From Micromonospora noduli (GTDB lineage: Bacteria > Actinomycetota > Actinomycetes > Mycobacteriales > Micromonosporaceae), in the NCBI RefSeq assembly GCF_003264365.1, contig NZ_PYAK01000003.1:221594-285593 (forward strand): a stretch of 64,000 bases of DNA, given 5' to 3'. A model generated the notes under the pieces. That model had not been told where the DNA came from. It did no database searches and was given only the letters and a program-made list of their open reading frames with translations. Below, in pieces: positions 28,160-37,375 of this stretch (its first letter is position 1; each line of letters opens with the position of its first letter). The translations under genes were made by a program, and so were the position numbers.

Positions 28160-29644
28160 TCAACTGGACGCGGCGCTTCCGTACGGATCTGTTCCGGCAC
28201 CCACCCCGGCCGGTCCCGATGGATCGGTGACCGACGACGGCCGGGCCGAATGTCGGGGCACTGTGGTCAGCGCCACCAGCCACGCGGCGACCACCAGACC
28301 GGCGGCCACGGCGAACGCGGTCCGGTAGCCGCCGGCAAGCGCTGCCGTCTCGGCCCAGCCGGCGGCCCGCAGCCCGTCGCTGCGGGTGGCGGCCAGGGTG
28401 GCCAGCGCGGCCAGGCCGACCGCTCCGCCGACCTGTTGGGTGGTGTTGGCCAGGCCGGAGGCGAGCCCGGCGTCGGTGTCGGTCGCGCCCGCCATGGCGA
28501 CTGTGGTGACCGCCGGCAGGGTCAGGCCGCCGGCCACCCCGAAGATCAACATCGCGGGGAGTACGTCCGCGAGGTAGGCGCCGTCGGCGGGCAGCCGGGC
28601 GAGCAGGAGGAAACCGACGGTCGCAAGGCCGAGCCCGACCAGCAGAACCATCCGGGCACCGAAGCGGGCGATCAGCCGACCGGCCAGGCCGAGCGAGACC
28701 ACGGCGATCACGACCGGGGTGGGCAGGAAGGCCCAGCCGGTCGCGGCGGCGTCCAGCCCCAGCACCAGTTGCAGCTCCACGGCGAGCAGGAACTGGAACC
28801 CGAAGTACGCGCAGACCATGAGGAACTGGACGGCGTTCGCCGCCACCAGGCCCGGGACGCGCAGCACCCGGGACGGCACCAGCGGGGCCGCCGCCACGCG
28901 TTGGCGCAGCGCGAACCCGCCGAGCAGCAGCGCCGCGAGGGCCACCGCGCCGAGCGTCCGAGGGCTGGTCCAGCCGTGCTCTCCCGTTCCGACGATGCCC
29001 AACACGGTGGCCATCAGACCGGCGGTGGCGAGAAGCGCGCCGGGCAGGTCCAGGCCGGCGCGCAGGCCGACCCCTCGTTCGGCCGGGAGCCGGCGGACGG
29101 CAGCGATGAGGATGGCCGCCCCGATCGGCACGTTGACCAGGAAGATCGTCCGCCACCCGGCGGCCTGGGTGAGCACCCCTCCGGCGACCGTGCCGACCGA
29201 CGCACCGGCCGCGCCGGTGAAGCTGAAGACGGCGATGGCGCGGGCCCGCTCGGCCGCTTCGGGGTAGAGCCGGACGATCATGCCGAGGCTGACCGCCATG
29301 GCCAACGCGCCGCCGACGCCCTGCCCGAACCGCGCGCCCACCAGCAGGGCCGGCCCGGTGGCGACCGCGCAGGCCAGCGAGGCCACCGTGAAGAGCGCGA
29401 CGCCGGCCAGGAAGACCCTGCGCCGGCCCAGCAGGTCACCGAGCCGGCCGGCGAGCAGCAGCAGCCCGCCGAACGCGACCAGGTAGGCGTTCACCACCCA
29501 GGCCAGGCCGGCGGCGCTGAAGCCCAGGTCGCGTTGGATGGCGGGCAGCGCCACCGCGACGACGGTGCCATCCAGGATGATCATCAGGCTGCCGGCGCAG
29601 AGCACCAGCAACGCCGGCCAACGGGATGGGACGACACGCTCCAC
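28160..29644 (-). CDS. DHA2-type MFS drug exporter
   Basis: 494 aa. The GTG at 29644 has an ideal AAGGAGG six bases upstream. Fourteen hydrophobic segments and motifs SLMIILDGTVVAVALPAIQ (TM1) and GRLGDLLGRRRVFLAG (loop 2-3) mark the 14-TM DHA2 family of proton-coupled exporters (EmrB/QacA type). It is transcribed divergently from the HxlR regulator, with an inverted repeat between them, so that protein probably controls it. Substrate unknown. Confidence 0.93.
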   Translation of the reverse strand: MERVVPSRWPALLVLCAGSLMIILDGTVVAVALPAIQRDLGFSAAGLAWVVNAYLVAFGGLLLLAGRLGDLLGRRRVFLAGVALFTVASLACAVATGPALLVGARFGQGVGGALAMAVSLGMIVRLYPEAAERARAIAVFSFTGAAGASVGTVAGGVLTQAAGWRTIFLVNVPIGAAILIAAVRRLPAERGVGLRAGLDLPGALLATAGLMATVLGIVGTGEHGWTSPRTLGAVALAALLLGGFALRQRVAAAPLVPSRVLRVPGLVAANAVQFLMVCAYFGFQFLLAVELQLVLGLDAAATGWAFLPTPVVIAVVSLGLAGRLIARFGARMVLLVGLGLATVGFLLLARLPADGAYLADVLPAMLIFGVAGGLTLPAVTTVAMAGATDTDAGLASGLANTTQQVGGAVGLAALATLAATRSDGLRAAGWAETAALAGGYRTAFAVAAGLVVAAWLVALTTVPRHSARPSSVTDPSGPAGVGAGTDPYGSAASS

Positions 29645-29676
29645 GGAACCCTCCTTGGTGCACGGTTTGTTACCGA

Positions 29677-29693
29677 GGTCATCGTCTGTGACC
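29677..29693. promoter_or_regulatory. Possible HxlR operator
   Basis: Inverted repeat GGTCA-7-TGACC in the 77-base divergent promoter region between the MFS and HxlR genes, nested within a wider CGGTT/AACCG pair. Confidence 0.3.
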
Positions 29694-29721
29694 ATGAACC
29701 GGAGCGGAAGGAGGCACTTTG

Positions 29722-30153
29722 ATGTCCCAGAGGAACAGCGATGTGTCCGCGCTGGTCGAGGCCGAGCTAACCTGCGCGGCCGAGAACGTGCCGTTCACCC
29801 CGGGTCAGGCCCGGGCGTGCACCGTCCGCGAGGTGCTCGACCGGGTCGGCGGCAAGTGGAGCATTGGCATCCTGGTCGCCGCCTCGCACGGGCCGGTGCG
29901 CTTCACCGAGCTGGAGCGGCACATCGAGGGCATCAGCCGCCGGATGCTCACGCTGACGCTGCGCAACCTGGAACGGGACGGCCTGCTGCACCGCACGGTC
30001 TACCCGACCGTTCCACCCAAGGTCGAGTACACCGCCACCCCGATGGCGCTGGAGCTATACGAGTCGCTGGTCGCGCTGACCAGCTGGGCCGAGCGGCATC
30101 GCCGGGCCATCGCCGAGGCGCGGACCAGGTACGACGCCCAGCACGCGGAATAA
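29722..30153 (+). CDS. HxlR-family transcriptional regulator
   Basis: 143 aa; ATG 29722 has AAGGAGG seven bases upstream. A winged-helix MarR/HxlR domain fills the middle (VLDRVGGKWSIGILVAASHGPVRFTELERHIEGISRRMLT), with a conserved Cys ahead of it (RACTVREVL) that in some HxlR proteins senses electrophiles. It is divergent from the DHA2 exporter. Confidence 0.92.
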   Translation: MSQRNSDVSALVEAELTCAAENVPFTPGQARACTVREVLDRVGGKWSIGILVAASHGPVRFTELERHIEGISRRMLTLTLRNLERDGLLHRTVYPTVPPKVEYTATPMALELYESLVALTSWAERHRRAIAEARTRYDAQHAE

Positions 30154-30189
30154 ACCGACCAGTGGTGTGGTGAACGCCACCGCTTCCAT

Positions 30190-30224
30190 CTGACCGATCG
30201 GTCAGGGTCTGACCGATCGGTCAG
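30190..30224. promoter_or_regulatory. Double TetR operator
   Basis: Two perfect copies of the 16-base palindrome CTGACCGATCGGTCAG at 30190-30205 and 30209-30224, centres 19 bases apart, directly upstream of the TetR gene. This is a textbook site for a TetR regulator binding as two dimers. Confidence 0.85.
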
Positions 30225-30255
30225 GCATGCTGGTCTGCGGGAGGTGGACCAGCGC

Positions 30256-30843
30256 ATGGTCAGAGCGGTACCAGACACGCACGGTGAGATCCTCGCCGCA
30301 GCGGCGCGGCAGTTCACGGTGACCGGCTACCGGGGCACCTCCCTGCAGGACATCGCCCGGGAGGTCGGCTGTTCCAAGGCGACAGTGCTCTACCACTTCG
30401 CCAACAAGGAAGCCCTGCTCGCCGAGCTGATGGCCCCCGCGATCGAGGTGCTCCGCAGCCTCGACGAGCAGCTCACCGGCCTGACCGGAGCAGCCGCCCA
30501 GGAGGTCGCCGCACAGGGCTTCGTCGACCTCGCAGTCCGGTTCCGGCAGGAGATCGCGGTACTGCGCGGCGAGTTCCCGGAGCTGCTGTGCCAGCCGGCC
30601 TTCGCGCACATCCAGGAGATCTCCGACCGGCTGCGCGACGCGTTGGCCGGGCACTCCGACCGGCCGGGCGCCCGGATCGCCGCGCTGGTGCTGCTCGCCG
30701 GCATCTCCGAGGCGTGCGGCGAGTTCGCCGACATCACCGACGACGAACTGCGCCTCGCCCTGCTCACCCTCGTCCGACGGGCCGTCGAACCCGTCGACGC
30801 ACTCCCGCCCCAACAACCCACGACCGAGGACAAGGACTCCTGA
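30256..30843 (+). CDS. TetR-family regulator of the adjacent MMPL exporter
   Basis: 195 aa from ATG 30256 (GGGAGG 11 bases upstream). N-terminal TetR helix-turn-helix: GYRGTSLQDIAREVGCSKATVLYHFANKEALL. The C-terminal all-helical ligand domain is diverse, as usual. Its stop overlaps the MMPL ATG (TGATG), and two perfect palindromes lie in its promoter, so autoregulation and control of the exporter are strongly suggested. Confidence 0.93.
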   Translation: MVRAVPDTHGEILAAAARQFTVTGYRGTSLQDIAREVGCSKATVLYHFANKEALLAELMAPAIEVLRSLDEQLTGLTGAAAQEVAAQGFVDLAVRFRQEIAVLRGEFPELLCQPAFAHIQEISDRLRDALAGHSDRPGARIAALVLLAGISEACGEFADITDDELRLALLTLVRRAVEPVDALPPQQPTTEDKDS

Positions 30844-33044
30844 TGGCCACCCTGCTCTACCGGCTCGGCCGGGGCGCGTTGCGCCGGCGACGGCTCGTCG
30901 TCGCGCTCTGGCTCGTCGTACTCGTCGTCGCCGGCTTGGCCGCGGCGACCCTGCGCGGCCCGACGGCGAGCAACTTCACCATGCCCGGCACCGAGAGCCA
31001 GCGCGCCCTCGACCTGCTGGCCGACCAGTTCCCCGCGGCCAGCGGCGCCACCGGCACCATCGCGGTAAAGGCGCCCGCCGACGGCCAACTGGCCACCCCG
31101 CAGGGTCAGGCAGTGGTGCAGGAGCTCGTCCAGGAGGCCTCGACACTGCCCGGCGTGGTCGGCGCGGTCAACCCGCTCCAGGTCGGCGCGGTCTCACCCA
31201 ACGGCCGGTACGCGCTGGTCCAGGTTCAGTTCGCCACCGGCGGCGACGAGGTGACCGACGAGCAGCGCACCGCGTACGAGGAGGTCGGCGCCTCCGCCGA
31301 GGCGAAGGGTTGGCAGGTCGCCCCGGGCGGCGAGGTGCTGGGTGGTGAGCCGGAGATCGGCTCGACCGAGGCGCTCGGCGTGCTGGTCGCCGCGATCGTC
31401 CTGATCATCACGTTCGGTTCCCTGGTCGCCGCCGGCATGACGATGCTCAACGCGCTGATCGGCGTGGGCGTCGGCATGGCCGGTCTGTTCGCGCTGAGCG
31501 GTGTCGTCGAGTTGACCAGCACCGCGCCGATCCTGGCGCTGATGCTCGGCCTCGCCGTCGGCATCGACTACTCGTTGTTCATCACCTCCCGGCACCGACA
31601 GAACCTGCTCGAAGGCCTGTCTCCGGAGGAGGCGGTCGGCCGGGCCGTGGGCACCGCCGGCTCCGCTGTCGTCTTCGCGGGCGCCACAGTGGTCATCGCC
31701 CTCGCCGGCCTGGCCGTGGTGAACATTCCGTTCCTCACCGTGATGGGTCTCGCCGCCGCCGGTACGGTCACCATCGCCGTGCTCGTGGCGATCACCCTCC
31801 AGCCCGCACTGCTCGGCTTCGCCGGCAACCGGGTGCTCCCGCGCCGGCTGCGCTCCACTGTCGCCTCCGCCGCGCCGGGTGAGCCGGTGGGCGAAGAGAC
31901 GCTGCCGGTCGAGGACCGCTCCGGGTTCGGCTTCCGCTGGGCGCGGTTCGTCACCCGCTTCCGGGTGCCGGTCATCCTGGTCTCGCTGCTCGGCCTGGGG
32001 CTGCTCGCGCTGCCCACGCCGGACATGCGGCTGGCCCTGCCGGACGCCAGCACGGCGACCGTGGGCTCCCCGGCCCGGGTGGCGAGCGACCTCACCACCG
32101 AGGGCTTCGGTCCCGGCTTCACCGGCCGGCTCGCGGTGGTCGTGGCGGGCGACGACGCGCAGGCGACCGCAGCCGCGGTGCCGCAGGTGACCGCGATGAT
32201 CCAGCGCACCGAGAACGTCCTCGCGGTGGCGCCACCGCAGCTGAGTCCGGACGGTCGGACCGCTCTGCTCGGCGTGGTGCCGAAGACCGGCCCGACCGAC
32301 GAGGCCACCGAGACCCTGGTGCACGACGTCCGCGACGCGGTCGGCGGGGTCAAGGGCGCCGAGGTGCTGCTCACCGGCGCCACGGCGATCGGAATCGACG
32401 TCTCGGAGAAGCTCTCCGACGCGCTGCCGATCTACCTGCTGCTGGTCGTCGGGCTCTCGGTACTGCTGCTGATGCTGGTGTTCCGCTCGCTGCTGGTGCC
32501 GCTCAAGGCGGCGCTGGGCTTCCTGCTCACCGTGGCCGCCACGTTCGGCATCACGGTGGCGATCTTCCAGCAGGGCCACCTCGCCGACCTGGTCGGCCTG
32601 GACAGCCCGGCCCCGCTGGTCAGCTTCCTGCCCATCCTGCTGATCGGCATCCTGTTCGGCCTGGCCATGGACTACGAGGTGTTCCTGGTCTCCCGGATGC
32701 GGGAGGACTTCGTGCACGGCGAGACCGCGCGTGAGGCCACGATCAGCGGCATGGGCCACGGTGCCCGGGTGGTCACCGCCGCCGCGCTGATCATGATGTC
32801 CGTCTTCGGCGGCTTCGTGTTCCTCGACGACCCGATCATCAAGTCGATGGGCTTCGCGCTCGCCATCGGCGTGGCAATCGACGCGTTCGTGGTCCGGATG
32901 ACCATCGTCCCGGCGGTGATGTCCCTGCTCGGCGACCGTGCCTGGTGGCTCCCCCGCTGGCTCAACCGCGCCCTGCCCAACGTGGACATCGAGGGCGAGG
33001 GCCTGCGCGAACACCTGGAGGACCGGACCCCCACGAGGGTCTGA
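30843..33044 (+). CDS. MMPL-family transporter
   Basis: A 733-aa inner-membrane exporter of the actinobacterial MMPL class (RND superfamily) used for lipids or drugs. It has an N-terminal TM, a first periplasmic porter loop, a TM block with LGLAVGIDYSLFITSRHR (conserved Asp-Tyr), a second loop, and a final TM block with FGLAMDYEVFLVSRMRED. The start at 30843 overlaps the tetR stop, so translation is coupled. A bidirectional hairpin follows. Substrate unknown; TetR control suggests inducible export. Confidence 0.94.
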   Translation: MATLLYRLGRGALRRRRLVVALWLVVLVVAGLAAATLRGPTASNFTMPGTESQRALDLLADQFPAASGATGTIAVKAPADGQLATPQGQAVVQELVQEASTLPGVVGAVNPLQVGAVSPNGRYALVQVQFATGGDEVTDEQRTAYEEVGASAEAKGWQVAPGGEVLGGEPEIGSTEALGVLVAAIVLIITFGSLVAAGMTMLNALIGVGVGMAGLFALSGVVELTSTAPILALMLGLAVGIDYSLFITSRHRQNLLEGLSPEEAVGRAVGTAGSAVVFAGATVVIALAGLAVVNIPFLTVMGLAAAGTVTIAVLVAITLQPALLGFAGNRVLPRRLRSTVASAAPGEPVGEETLPVEDRSGFGFRWARFVTRFRVPVILVSLLGLGLLALPTPDMRLALPDASTATVGSPARVASDLTTEGFGPGFTGRLAVVVAGDDAQATAAAVPQVTAMIQRTENVLAVAPPQLSPDGRTALLGVVPKTGPTDEATETLVHDVRDAVGGVKGAEVLLTGATAIGIDVSEKLSDALPIYLLLVVGLSVLLLMLVFRSLLVPLKAALGFLLTVAATFGITVAIFQQGHLADLVGLDSPAPLVSFLPILLIGILFGLAMDYEVFLVSRMREDFVHGETAREATISGMGHGARVVTAAALIMMSVFGGFVFLDDPIIKSMGFALAIGVAIDAFVVRMTIVPAVMSLLGDRAWWLPRWLNRALPNVDIEGEGLREHLEDRTPTRV

Positions 33045-33056
33045 CCCACCCGAAGG

Positions 33057-33091
33057 TGGAGGTGTGGTGCCCGGTGGGCACCACACCTCCA
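33057..33091. terminator. Bidirectional terminator between convergent genes
   Basis: 16-bp perfect inverted repeat with a 3-base loop (33057-33072 with 33076-33091), lying between the MMPL stop and the erythromycin-esterase-family stop. Confidence 0.85.
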
Positions 33092-33096
33092 CTGCG

Positions 33097-34353
33097 TCAG
33101 ACGCCCGCCGGGTAGGTTTCCATCTCGCCGGGGGCCGCTGGCACCGGTAGCGGGTGCAGGGCCGTGGTGTCGTCGCACCAGATGAAGGCGTCATAGCGGT
33201 CGCCGAGCCGGGTGGGCACGTAGTTGCCCCAGGACTCGAACGACGGGTCGTAGACGACCCCGATCGCCCGGTGGTCAACGGTCTCGGTGACCCAGCCCGG
33301 CTGGTCGTCACCGCCGAAGATCAGCACCGCCCGCTCCGGCATCAACTCGTGCAACCGCCGCTCGATCGAGCCCTCCCGAGCCGGGGGCACCACCATCGCC
33401 TCGGGCGGCGAGCCCCAGCGGGGCGCGGCGATCACCGTGCCGCGGTAGCTGCCGAAGCCGACCAGGGCCACCGCGTCCTCGCCGTGCCGCTCCCGAGCCA
33501 ACTGACCAATGTTGATCATCCCGTCGGCGGCCATGTCCGTGGCCCGCGCATCCCCGACGTGCGTGTTGTGCGCCCAGACGATGCCCCGGGCGTCGGGACC
33601 GTAGCGGTCCAGCAGCCGGTCCAGGGTGTCCTGCATGTGGGTGTCGCGGATGTTCCACGAGTCCGGCCCGCCGGCCACCATCGCCCGGTAGTACCGCTCG
33701 GCGCCGGCCACCACCTCCGCGTTCTGCCAGGCCGAGAAGCGGTCCGGCCCGTCGGAGAGGGCGTGTTCGCGGGTCCGGGCGAGCAACCGGACAACCTCCT
33801 CCTCGCACCGGGCGGAGACGAACCGGCTGGCCGCGCCGTACTCCTCGACCCTCTTGCCGTACGGCTCGAAACACCGGTACGCGTCCTGCGCCGCCTCCAG
33901 CGACTTCGGGTCCTCCTCCCCCAGGTAGTCGAAGATCGCCTGCATCGACTCCCAGAGGCTGTACACGTCGAGGCCGTGGAACCCGGCCCGTTGCTCCTCC
34001 GGCCGCTCCACGTTCCAGGCCCGCAGCCAACTGGCGAACCGGGCCACCTCGGCATTGGCCCACATCCAGGTCGGCCATCGCTCAAACTGGTTGAGTGCGA
34101 CCTGCGGTTCGAGCGCGCCGCCCGGCGCGGCCGTCACCGACCGGTGCACCCGGTCGCAGTCGGGCCAGTCACCCTCCACGGCGACGAAGGAGAAACCGCA
34201 CTCCGCGATCAACCGGCGGGTGAGCTGCTCGCGCAACCGGTAGTAGTCGTAACTGCCGTGGGTGGACTCACCGATCATCACCACCCTGGCGTTCCGGACG
34301 CGCTCCAGCAACGGGTCGAAATCGCTCGGCGCGCCGAGCCGCTGAACCAGCAT
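33097..34353 (-). CDS. Erythromycin esterase family protein
   Basis: 418 aa from ATG 34353, the family-like N-terminus; an in-frame extension to 34491 exists but overlaps the DUF2795 gene. Conserved residues: VMIGESTHGSYDYY near residue 29, GFHGLDVYS, and WAHNTHVGDAR. The fold is that of EreA/EreB and of succinoglycan-biosynthesis-like proteins. Most chromosomal relatives are not proven macrolide esterases, so a resistance role is only possible. Converges on the MMPL gene. Confidence 0.88.
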   Translation of the reverse strand: MLVQRLGAPSDFDPLLERVRNARVVMIGESTHGSYDYYRLREQLTRRLIAECGFSFVAVEGDWPDCDRVHRSVTAAPGGALEPQVALNQFERWPTWMWANAEVARFASWLRAWNVERPEEQRAGFHGLDVYSLWESMQAIFDYLGEEDPKSLEAAQDAYRCFEPYGKRVEEYGAASRFVSARCEEEVVRLLARTREHALSDGPDRFSAWQNAEVVAGAERYYRAMVAGGPDSWNIRDTHMQDTLDRLLDRYGPDARGIVWAHNTHVGDARATDMAADGMINIGQLARERHGEDAVALVGFGSYRGTVIAAPRWGSPPEAMVVPPAREGSIERRLHELMPERAVLIFGGDDQPGWVTETVDHRAIGVVYDPSFESWGNYVPTRLGDRYDAFIWCDDTTALHPLPVPAAPGEMETYPAGV

Positions 34354-34480
34354 GTCAGCGGCTACCCGGCCGCCGTTGCGGCAAACCGTGCGCGCGTCGC
34401 GGGCGACACGCCGGCCGCCGGGCCGTCGTGGGCCCCAACCAAGCCGGTGTACGACCACCGCGAGCGGGTAGCCGGCCGAC

Positions 34481-34672
34481 ATGACCGTCACCGGGGTTCA
34501 GTTGCAGGAGTACCTCGCCGGGCTCGACTACCCGGTCTCCCGCGAGGACCTGATCCGCTGGGGTCAGGAGAACGGGGCCAGCACGGCGATGTTGCAGATG
34601 CTCCAGGCCCTACCACCCGAGCAGTTCAACTCCCCCGACGAGCTGAACGCCGCCCTCTCCACCTCCTCCTGA
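34481..34672 (+). CDS. DUF2795 small protein
   Basis: 63 aa starting at ATG 34481. It has the DUF2795 pattern VQLQEYLAGLDYPVSREDLI followed by a helix ending LPPEQFNSPDELNAAL. The family is a small, probably helical, domain of unknown function common in actinobacteria. Divergent from the esterase-family gene; their 5' ends share a very short region. Confidence 0.88.
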   Translation: MTVTGVQLQEYLAGLDYPVSREDLIRWGQENGASTAMLQMLQALPPEQFNSPDELNAALSTSS

Positions 34673-34718
34673 CCGGCCCAACCCCGCCCGGCCCCGGCCC
34701 GGCCCGAGCCTGGCCCGG

Positions 34719-34775
34719 TGATCAAGAGGTTTGCGTCATGCCGAGCGGTGTGCCGTGACGCAAACCTCTTGATCA
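34719..34775. repeat. Long perfect palindrome, family B
   Basis: 20-bp perfect arms (34719-34738 with 34756-34775, core ATCAAGAGGTTTGCGTCA) around a 17-base loop, in the gap between DUF2795 and the oxidoreductase gene. The sequence differs from families A and C. It could serve as a bidirectional terminator, but the arm sequence is unusual for one. Confidence 0.75.
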
Positions 34776-34807
34776 ACCTGGGCTGGCGGGGTGGGGGTGG
34801 GGTGGGG

Positions 34808-35710
34808 TTAGGGGATCTGGATTGTGCGGGCTTCTGCTCGGGCGGTTTCGGCGGCGGCGAGGATGGCGACGACCTCGCGGCCGAAGCGGACGTCGCAACG
34901 GTGGTCCCGGGTGCCGGCCTGAACCTGCTCGACGAGCTGGTCGATGGCGACGCCGAACGCGGTGGCGGCGTCGTTCTCGCCGAACGGGACGTTCTCGATG
35001 CCGTTCTCGCCGTAGAACACGAACTCCCGGGCCATCGACTCGGTCGGGGCATCCAGGGAGAGCGAGGCGCTGCTCGTGGCACCGCCCTCGTGGGTGAGCA
35101 GCAGATGCACCATCCCGCTCGGGCCGTCCATCGCCGCCACCTGCGTCACGCGGCCCAGCACCGGCAGGAGGATGGAGAGCGCGTGCGGGGCGATGTCCCA
35201 GAGCGCCCCGTGCTCCCGACGCCACAACGAGCCACCGTACGGGCTGCCGTCCTGGAAGATCGAGGCGAACGCGGTGGTCCGACCGTGCTGCCAGCCCCCG
35301 GCGGCGGCGGTGGCGGCGAGGAACGCGGTCACGTTCGGCTGGAACCGCTGGGTGAAGAAGACGACCGAGGCGACCCCGGACTCCTCGGCGGCGGCCACGA
35401 CCCGGTCGGCGTCGGCCACGCTGAGCGCCAGCGGCTTGTCCAGCAGCAGGTGCCGACCGGCGCGGGCGGCCCGGACGGCGATGTCGGCCTGGATGTCCGG
35501 CGGCAGCGCGACGGCGATCGCCTCGCACTGCTCGATCAGCGCGTCGACGTCGGCGTAGGCGGGCACCCCGTAGCGCTCGGCCAGCGCGGAGGCCCGCTCC
35601 GGGTTGCGACCCCACACACCGACGAGCTCCGCGTCGGGATGTGCGTGCAGCGCCTTCCCGTGCGTCTCGATCGCCCAGTGACCGGTGCCGAACAAGCCGA
35701 ACCGCAGCAC
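34808..35710 (-). CDS. Gfo/Idh/MocA-family oxidoreductase
   Basis: 300 aa from a GTG at 35710 with GGAGG five bases upstream. N-terminal Rossmann fold (LRFGLFGTGHWA, GVWGRNPERASALAERYG), the EKP-type motif as LLLDKPLAL near residue 93, and a C-terminal beta-sheet domain with WDIAPHALS. Members oxidise or reduce sugars, inositols or pyranosides with NAD(P). Substrate cannot be deduced; no sugar genes adjoin. The 258-base gap upstream to the cupin gene shows no further gene. Confidence 0.88.
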   Translation of the reverse strand: MLRFGLFGTGHWAIETHGKALHAHPDAELVGVWGRNPERASALAERYGVPAYADVDALIEQCEAIAVALPPDIQADIAVRAARAGRHLLLDKPLALSVADADRVVAAAEESGVASVVFFTQRFQPNVTAFLAATAAAGGWQHGRTTAFASIFQDGSPYGGSLWRREHGALWDIAPHALSILLPVLGRVTQVAAMDGPSGMVHLLLTHEGGATSSASLSLDAPTESMAREFVFYGENGIENVPFGENDAATAFGVAIDQLVEQVQAGTRDHRCDVRFGREVVAILAAAETARAEARTIQIP

Positions 35711-35968
35711 GTGTACCTCCGCTGTTTCCCCGCACCGCGGCAACGCCACGGACGTGATCCACGCTAGTCGCCCGGGCGGCCATGACGGCGGCGGGTTCGA
35801 CCAATCGAAGCAGCTCACCTTCATTTCCGGGTCGGTGGTCGAGCTACCCGCCCGGCTGTCGGTGCAGCGGTCCGCCCGTGGTCTGCCGGCACCGCCTGCA
35901 CCGCTCTCGGTAGCGTCAGGTCCGATCGCCGCCAGACGCACCAGGTGCGGCGAGGCAGTCTCGACGGC

Positions 35969-36331
35969 ATGCAGAGCACGAATCCAGCGACCACCAGCGG
36001 TGTCGCGACGTTCGACCACTGGTACGACTTCACCGAGGGCGGCCCGGTGCACCGCGCGCTGCTGCCGTTTCCGTCAACAGCGCCCGCCCCGTTCGAGGTC
36101 GCTCGCTGGTCGGTGGCCCCGAACACCTCCAACGACCTCGACGTCCATCGGTCTCGTGAGGTGTGGATCATCGTGTCCGGGACGGGAACCTTGACGTTCG
36201 CCGACCAGACGGGCGTCCTGCGGGCCGGCGACGTCGCGGCGTTCGACAGCAGGGTGCCGCACCAGATTCGGAACGACGGACCGGACCCGCTCGTTGCCAT
36301 CTCCGTCTACTGGCTGCAAGCAGACGACTGA
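35969..36331 (+). CDS. Cupin-domain protein
   Basis: 120 aa from ATG 35969. Single conserved-barrel domain with motif 1 around HRSREVWIIVSGTGTLTF and motif 2 around GDVAAFDSRVPHQIRNDG. The His and Glu residues suit a metal site. Enzymatic or sensing role unknown. Divergent from the Gfo/Idh oxidoreductase. Confidence 0.82.
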   Translation: MQSTNPATTSGVATFDHWYDFTEGGPVHRALLPFPSTAPAPFEVARWSVAPNTSNDLDVHRSREVWIIVSGTGTLTFADQTGVLRAGDVAAFDSRVPHQIRNDGPDPLVAISVYWLQADD

Positions 36332-36469
36332 CGCCCACCCGAGAGGCGCGGGCACCGGGACTGCGGGCACCTCGACGGGCGCGTGTCACACGCGGAGAGG
36401 CAGGGCACCCGTTTACTACGACGGTTAGTAGGCTGTGCCGGTGACCGAGGCAACGACCGGGTGGTGCCG

Positions 36470-36862
36470 GTGACCAGCGTGGGCGCCGACTCTCCGGTGG
36501 ACGGGATCGTCGCGACCGTGCCGATCGTGCTGTCGCTGCTCGTGGCGGTGTGGGCACTGGTGGCGGCGGTACGCCACCGGCCGCCGGACCGGGTGCAGTT
36601 CGTCGGTCTGGCCGTACTCGAAGTGGCGTTGCTGGTGTTGAGCGTGCTGGCGCTCGTCGCGGTCGGCGGCGGGGATCGGCCCGGCGAGCCCGGCGCCTTC
36701 TTCGGCTACCTGGTCACGCTGGTGTGCCTGCCGCCACTGGCCTGGGTGCTGGCCCGGATGGAACCGACCCGCTGGGGCTCGGCGATCGTGTGCGCGGTCT
36801 GCCTGGTGGCCCCGGTGGTGGTGGTCCGGTTGCAGCAGACCTGGGAGGTGCTCGGTGGTTGA
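36470..36862 (+). CDS. Small membrane protein 1 of a pair
   Basis: About 130 aa from a GTG at 36470; no good ribosome site is seen and the start is uncertain. Four hydrophobic segments (IVLSLLVAVWALVAAV, VGLAVLEVALLVLSVLALVAV, FFGYLVTLVCLPPLAWVLA, SAIVCAVCLVAPVVVV). No recognised family. Overlaps the next gene by 8 bases, so the two are co-translated. Confidence 0.65.
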   Translation: MTSVGADSPVDGIVATVPIVLSLLVAVWALVAAVRHRPPDRVQFVGLAVLEVALLVLSVLALVAVGGGDRPGEPGAFFGYLVTLVCLPPLAWVLARMEPTRWGSAIVCAVCLVAPVVVVRLQQTWEVLGG

Positions 36863-37271
36863 GACAGGATCGGCTCGGCAGCGTACGAACTCCGGCCCGG
36901 GTCGGCTGTTGATCGCGGTCTACCTGCTCTTCGCGATCGCGGCGACGAGTCGGGCGGGTCTGCAGCTCGCCACCAAGTTCGACGAGGCGCCGGTGGCGTA
37001 CCTGCTCTCCGGGGTGGCCGCGCTCATCTACATCGTGGCGGCGGTGGGGTTGGCCCGCGCCGGGCACACCGGCCGTCGGGTCGCGCTGGCGTGCTGCTCG
37101 GTGGAGCTGGTCGGTGTGGTCGCGGTCGGCATCCTGAGCCTGGTCGACAAGGACCTCTTCCCGGACGAGACGGTCTGGTCGCAGTTCGGCAGCGGGTACG
37201 GCTACATCCCACTGGTGCTGCCGGTGCTCGGCCTGATCTGGCTCTGGCGCACCCGCCGCGCACCCGCCTGA
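36855..37271 (+). CDS. Small membrane protein 2 of a pair
   Basis: 138 aa from a GTG at 36855. Four hydrophobic segments (LLIAVYLLFAIAATS, AYLLSGVAALIYIVAAVGLA, VALACCSVELVGVVAVGILSL, YIPLVLPVLGLIWLW). No recognised family; like its partner it may form a small membrane complex. Followed by two hairpins that separate it from fabG. Confidence 0.7.
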   Translation: MVETGSARQRTNSGPGRLLIAVYLLFAIAATSRAGLQLATKFDEAPVAYLLSGVAALIYIVAAVGLARAGHTGRRVALACCSVELVGVVAVGILSLVDKDLFPDETVWSQFGSGYGYIPLVLPVLGLIWLWRTRRAPA

Positions 37272-37300
37272 TCCGCCGCACCCGCTGACCCGCCGCGCAC

Positions 37301-37365
37301 CTGCGCCCGATCGGGCGCAGACCGGCGACGAGGGCGCCGGCTCACCTGCCGGAGCGCCCTCGTCG
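37301..37365. terminator. Two hairpins between convergent genes
   Basis: A perfect 20-base palindrome CTGCGCCCGATCGGGCGCAG (37301-37320), then a 15-bp stem with one bulge (37326-37340 with 37349-37365), between the membrane protein pair and fabG. Confidence 0.7.
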
Positions 37366-37375
37366 GGAGTACGGG

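Noticed and set aside
36441..36473. Ten-codon micro-ORF ending in GTGA next to membrane protein 1
   Set aside because: Too short to judge and not supported by a ribosome site; chance is likely.
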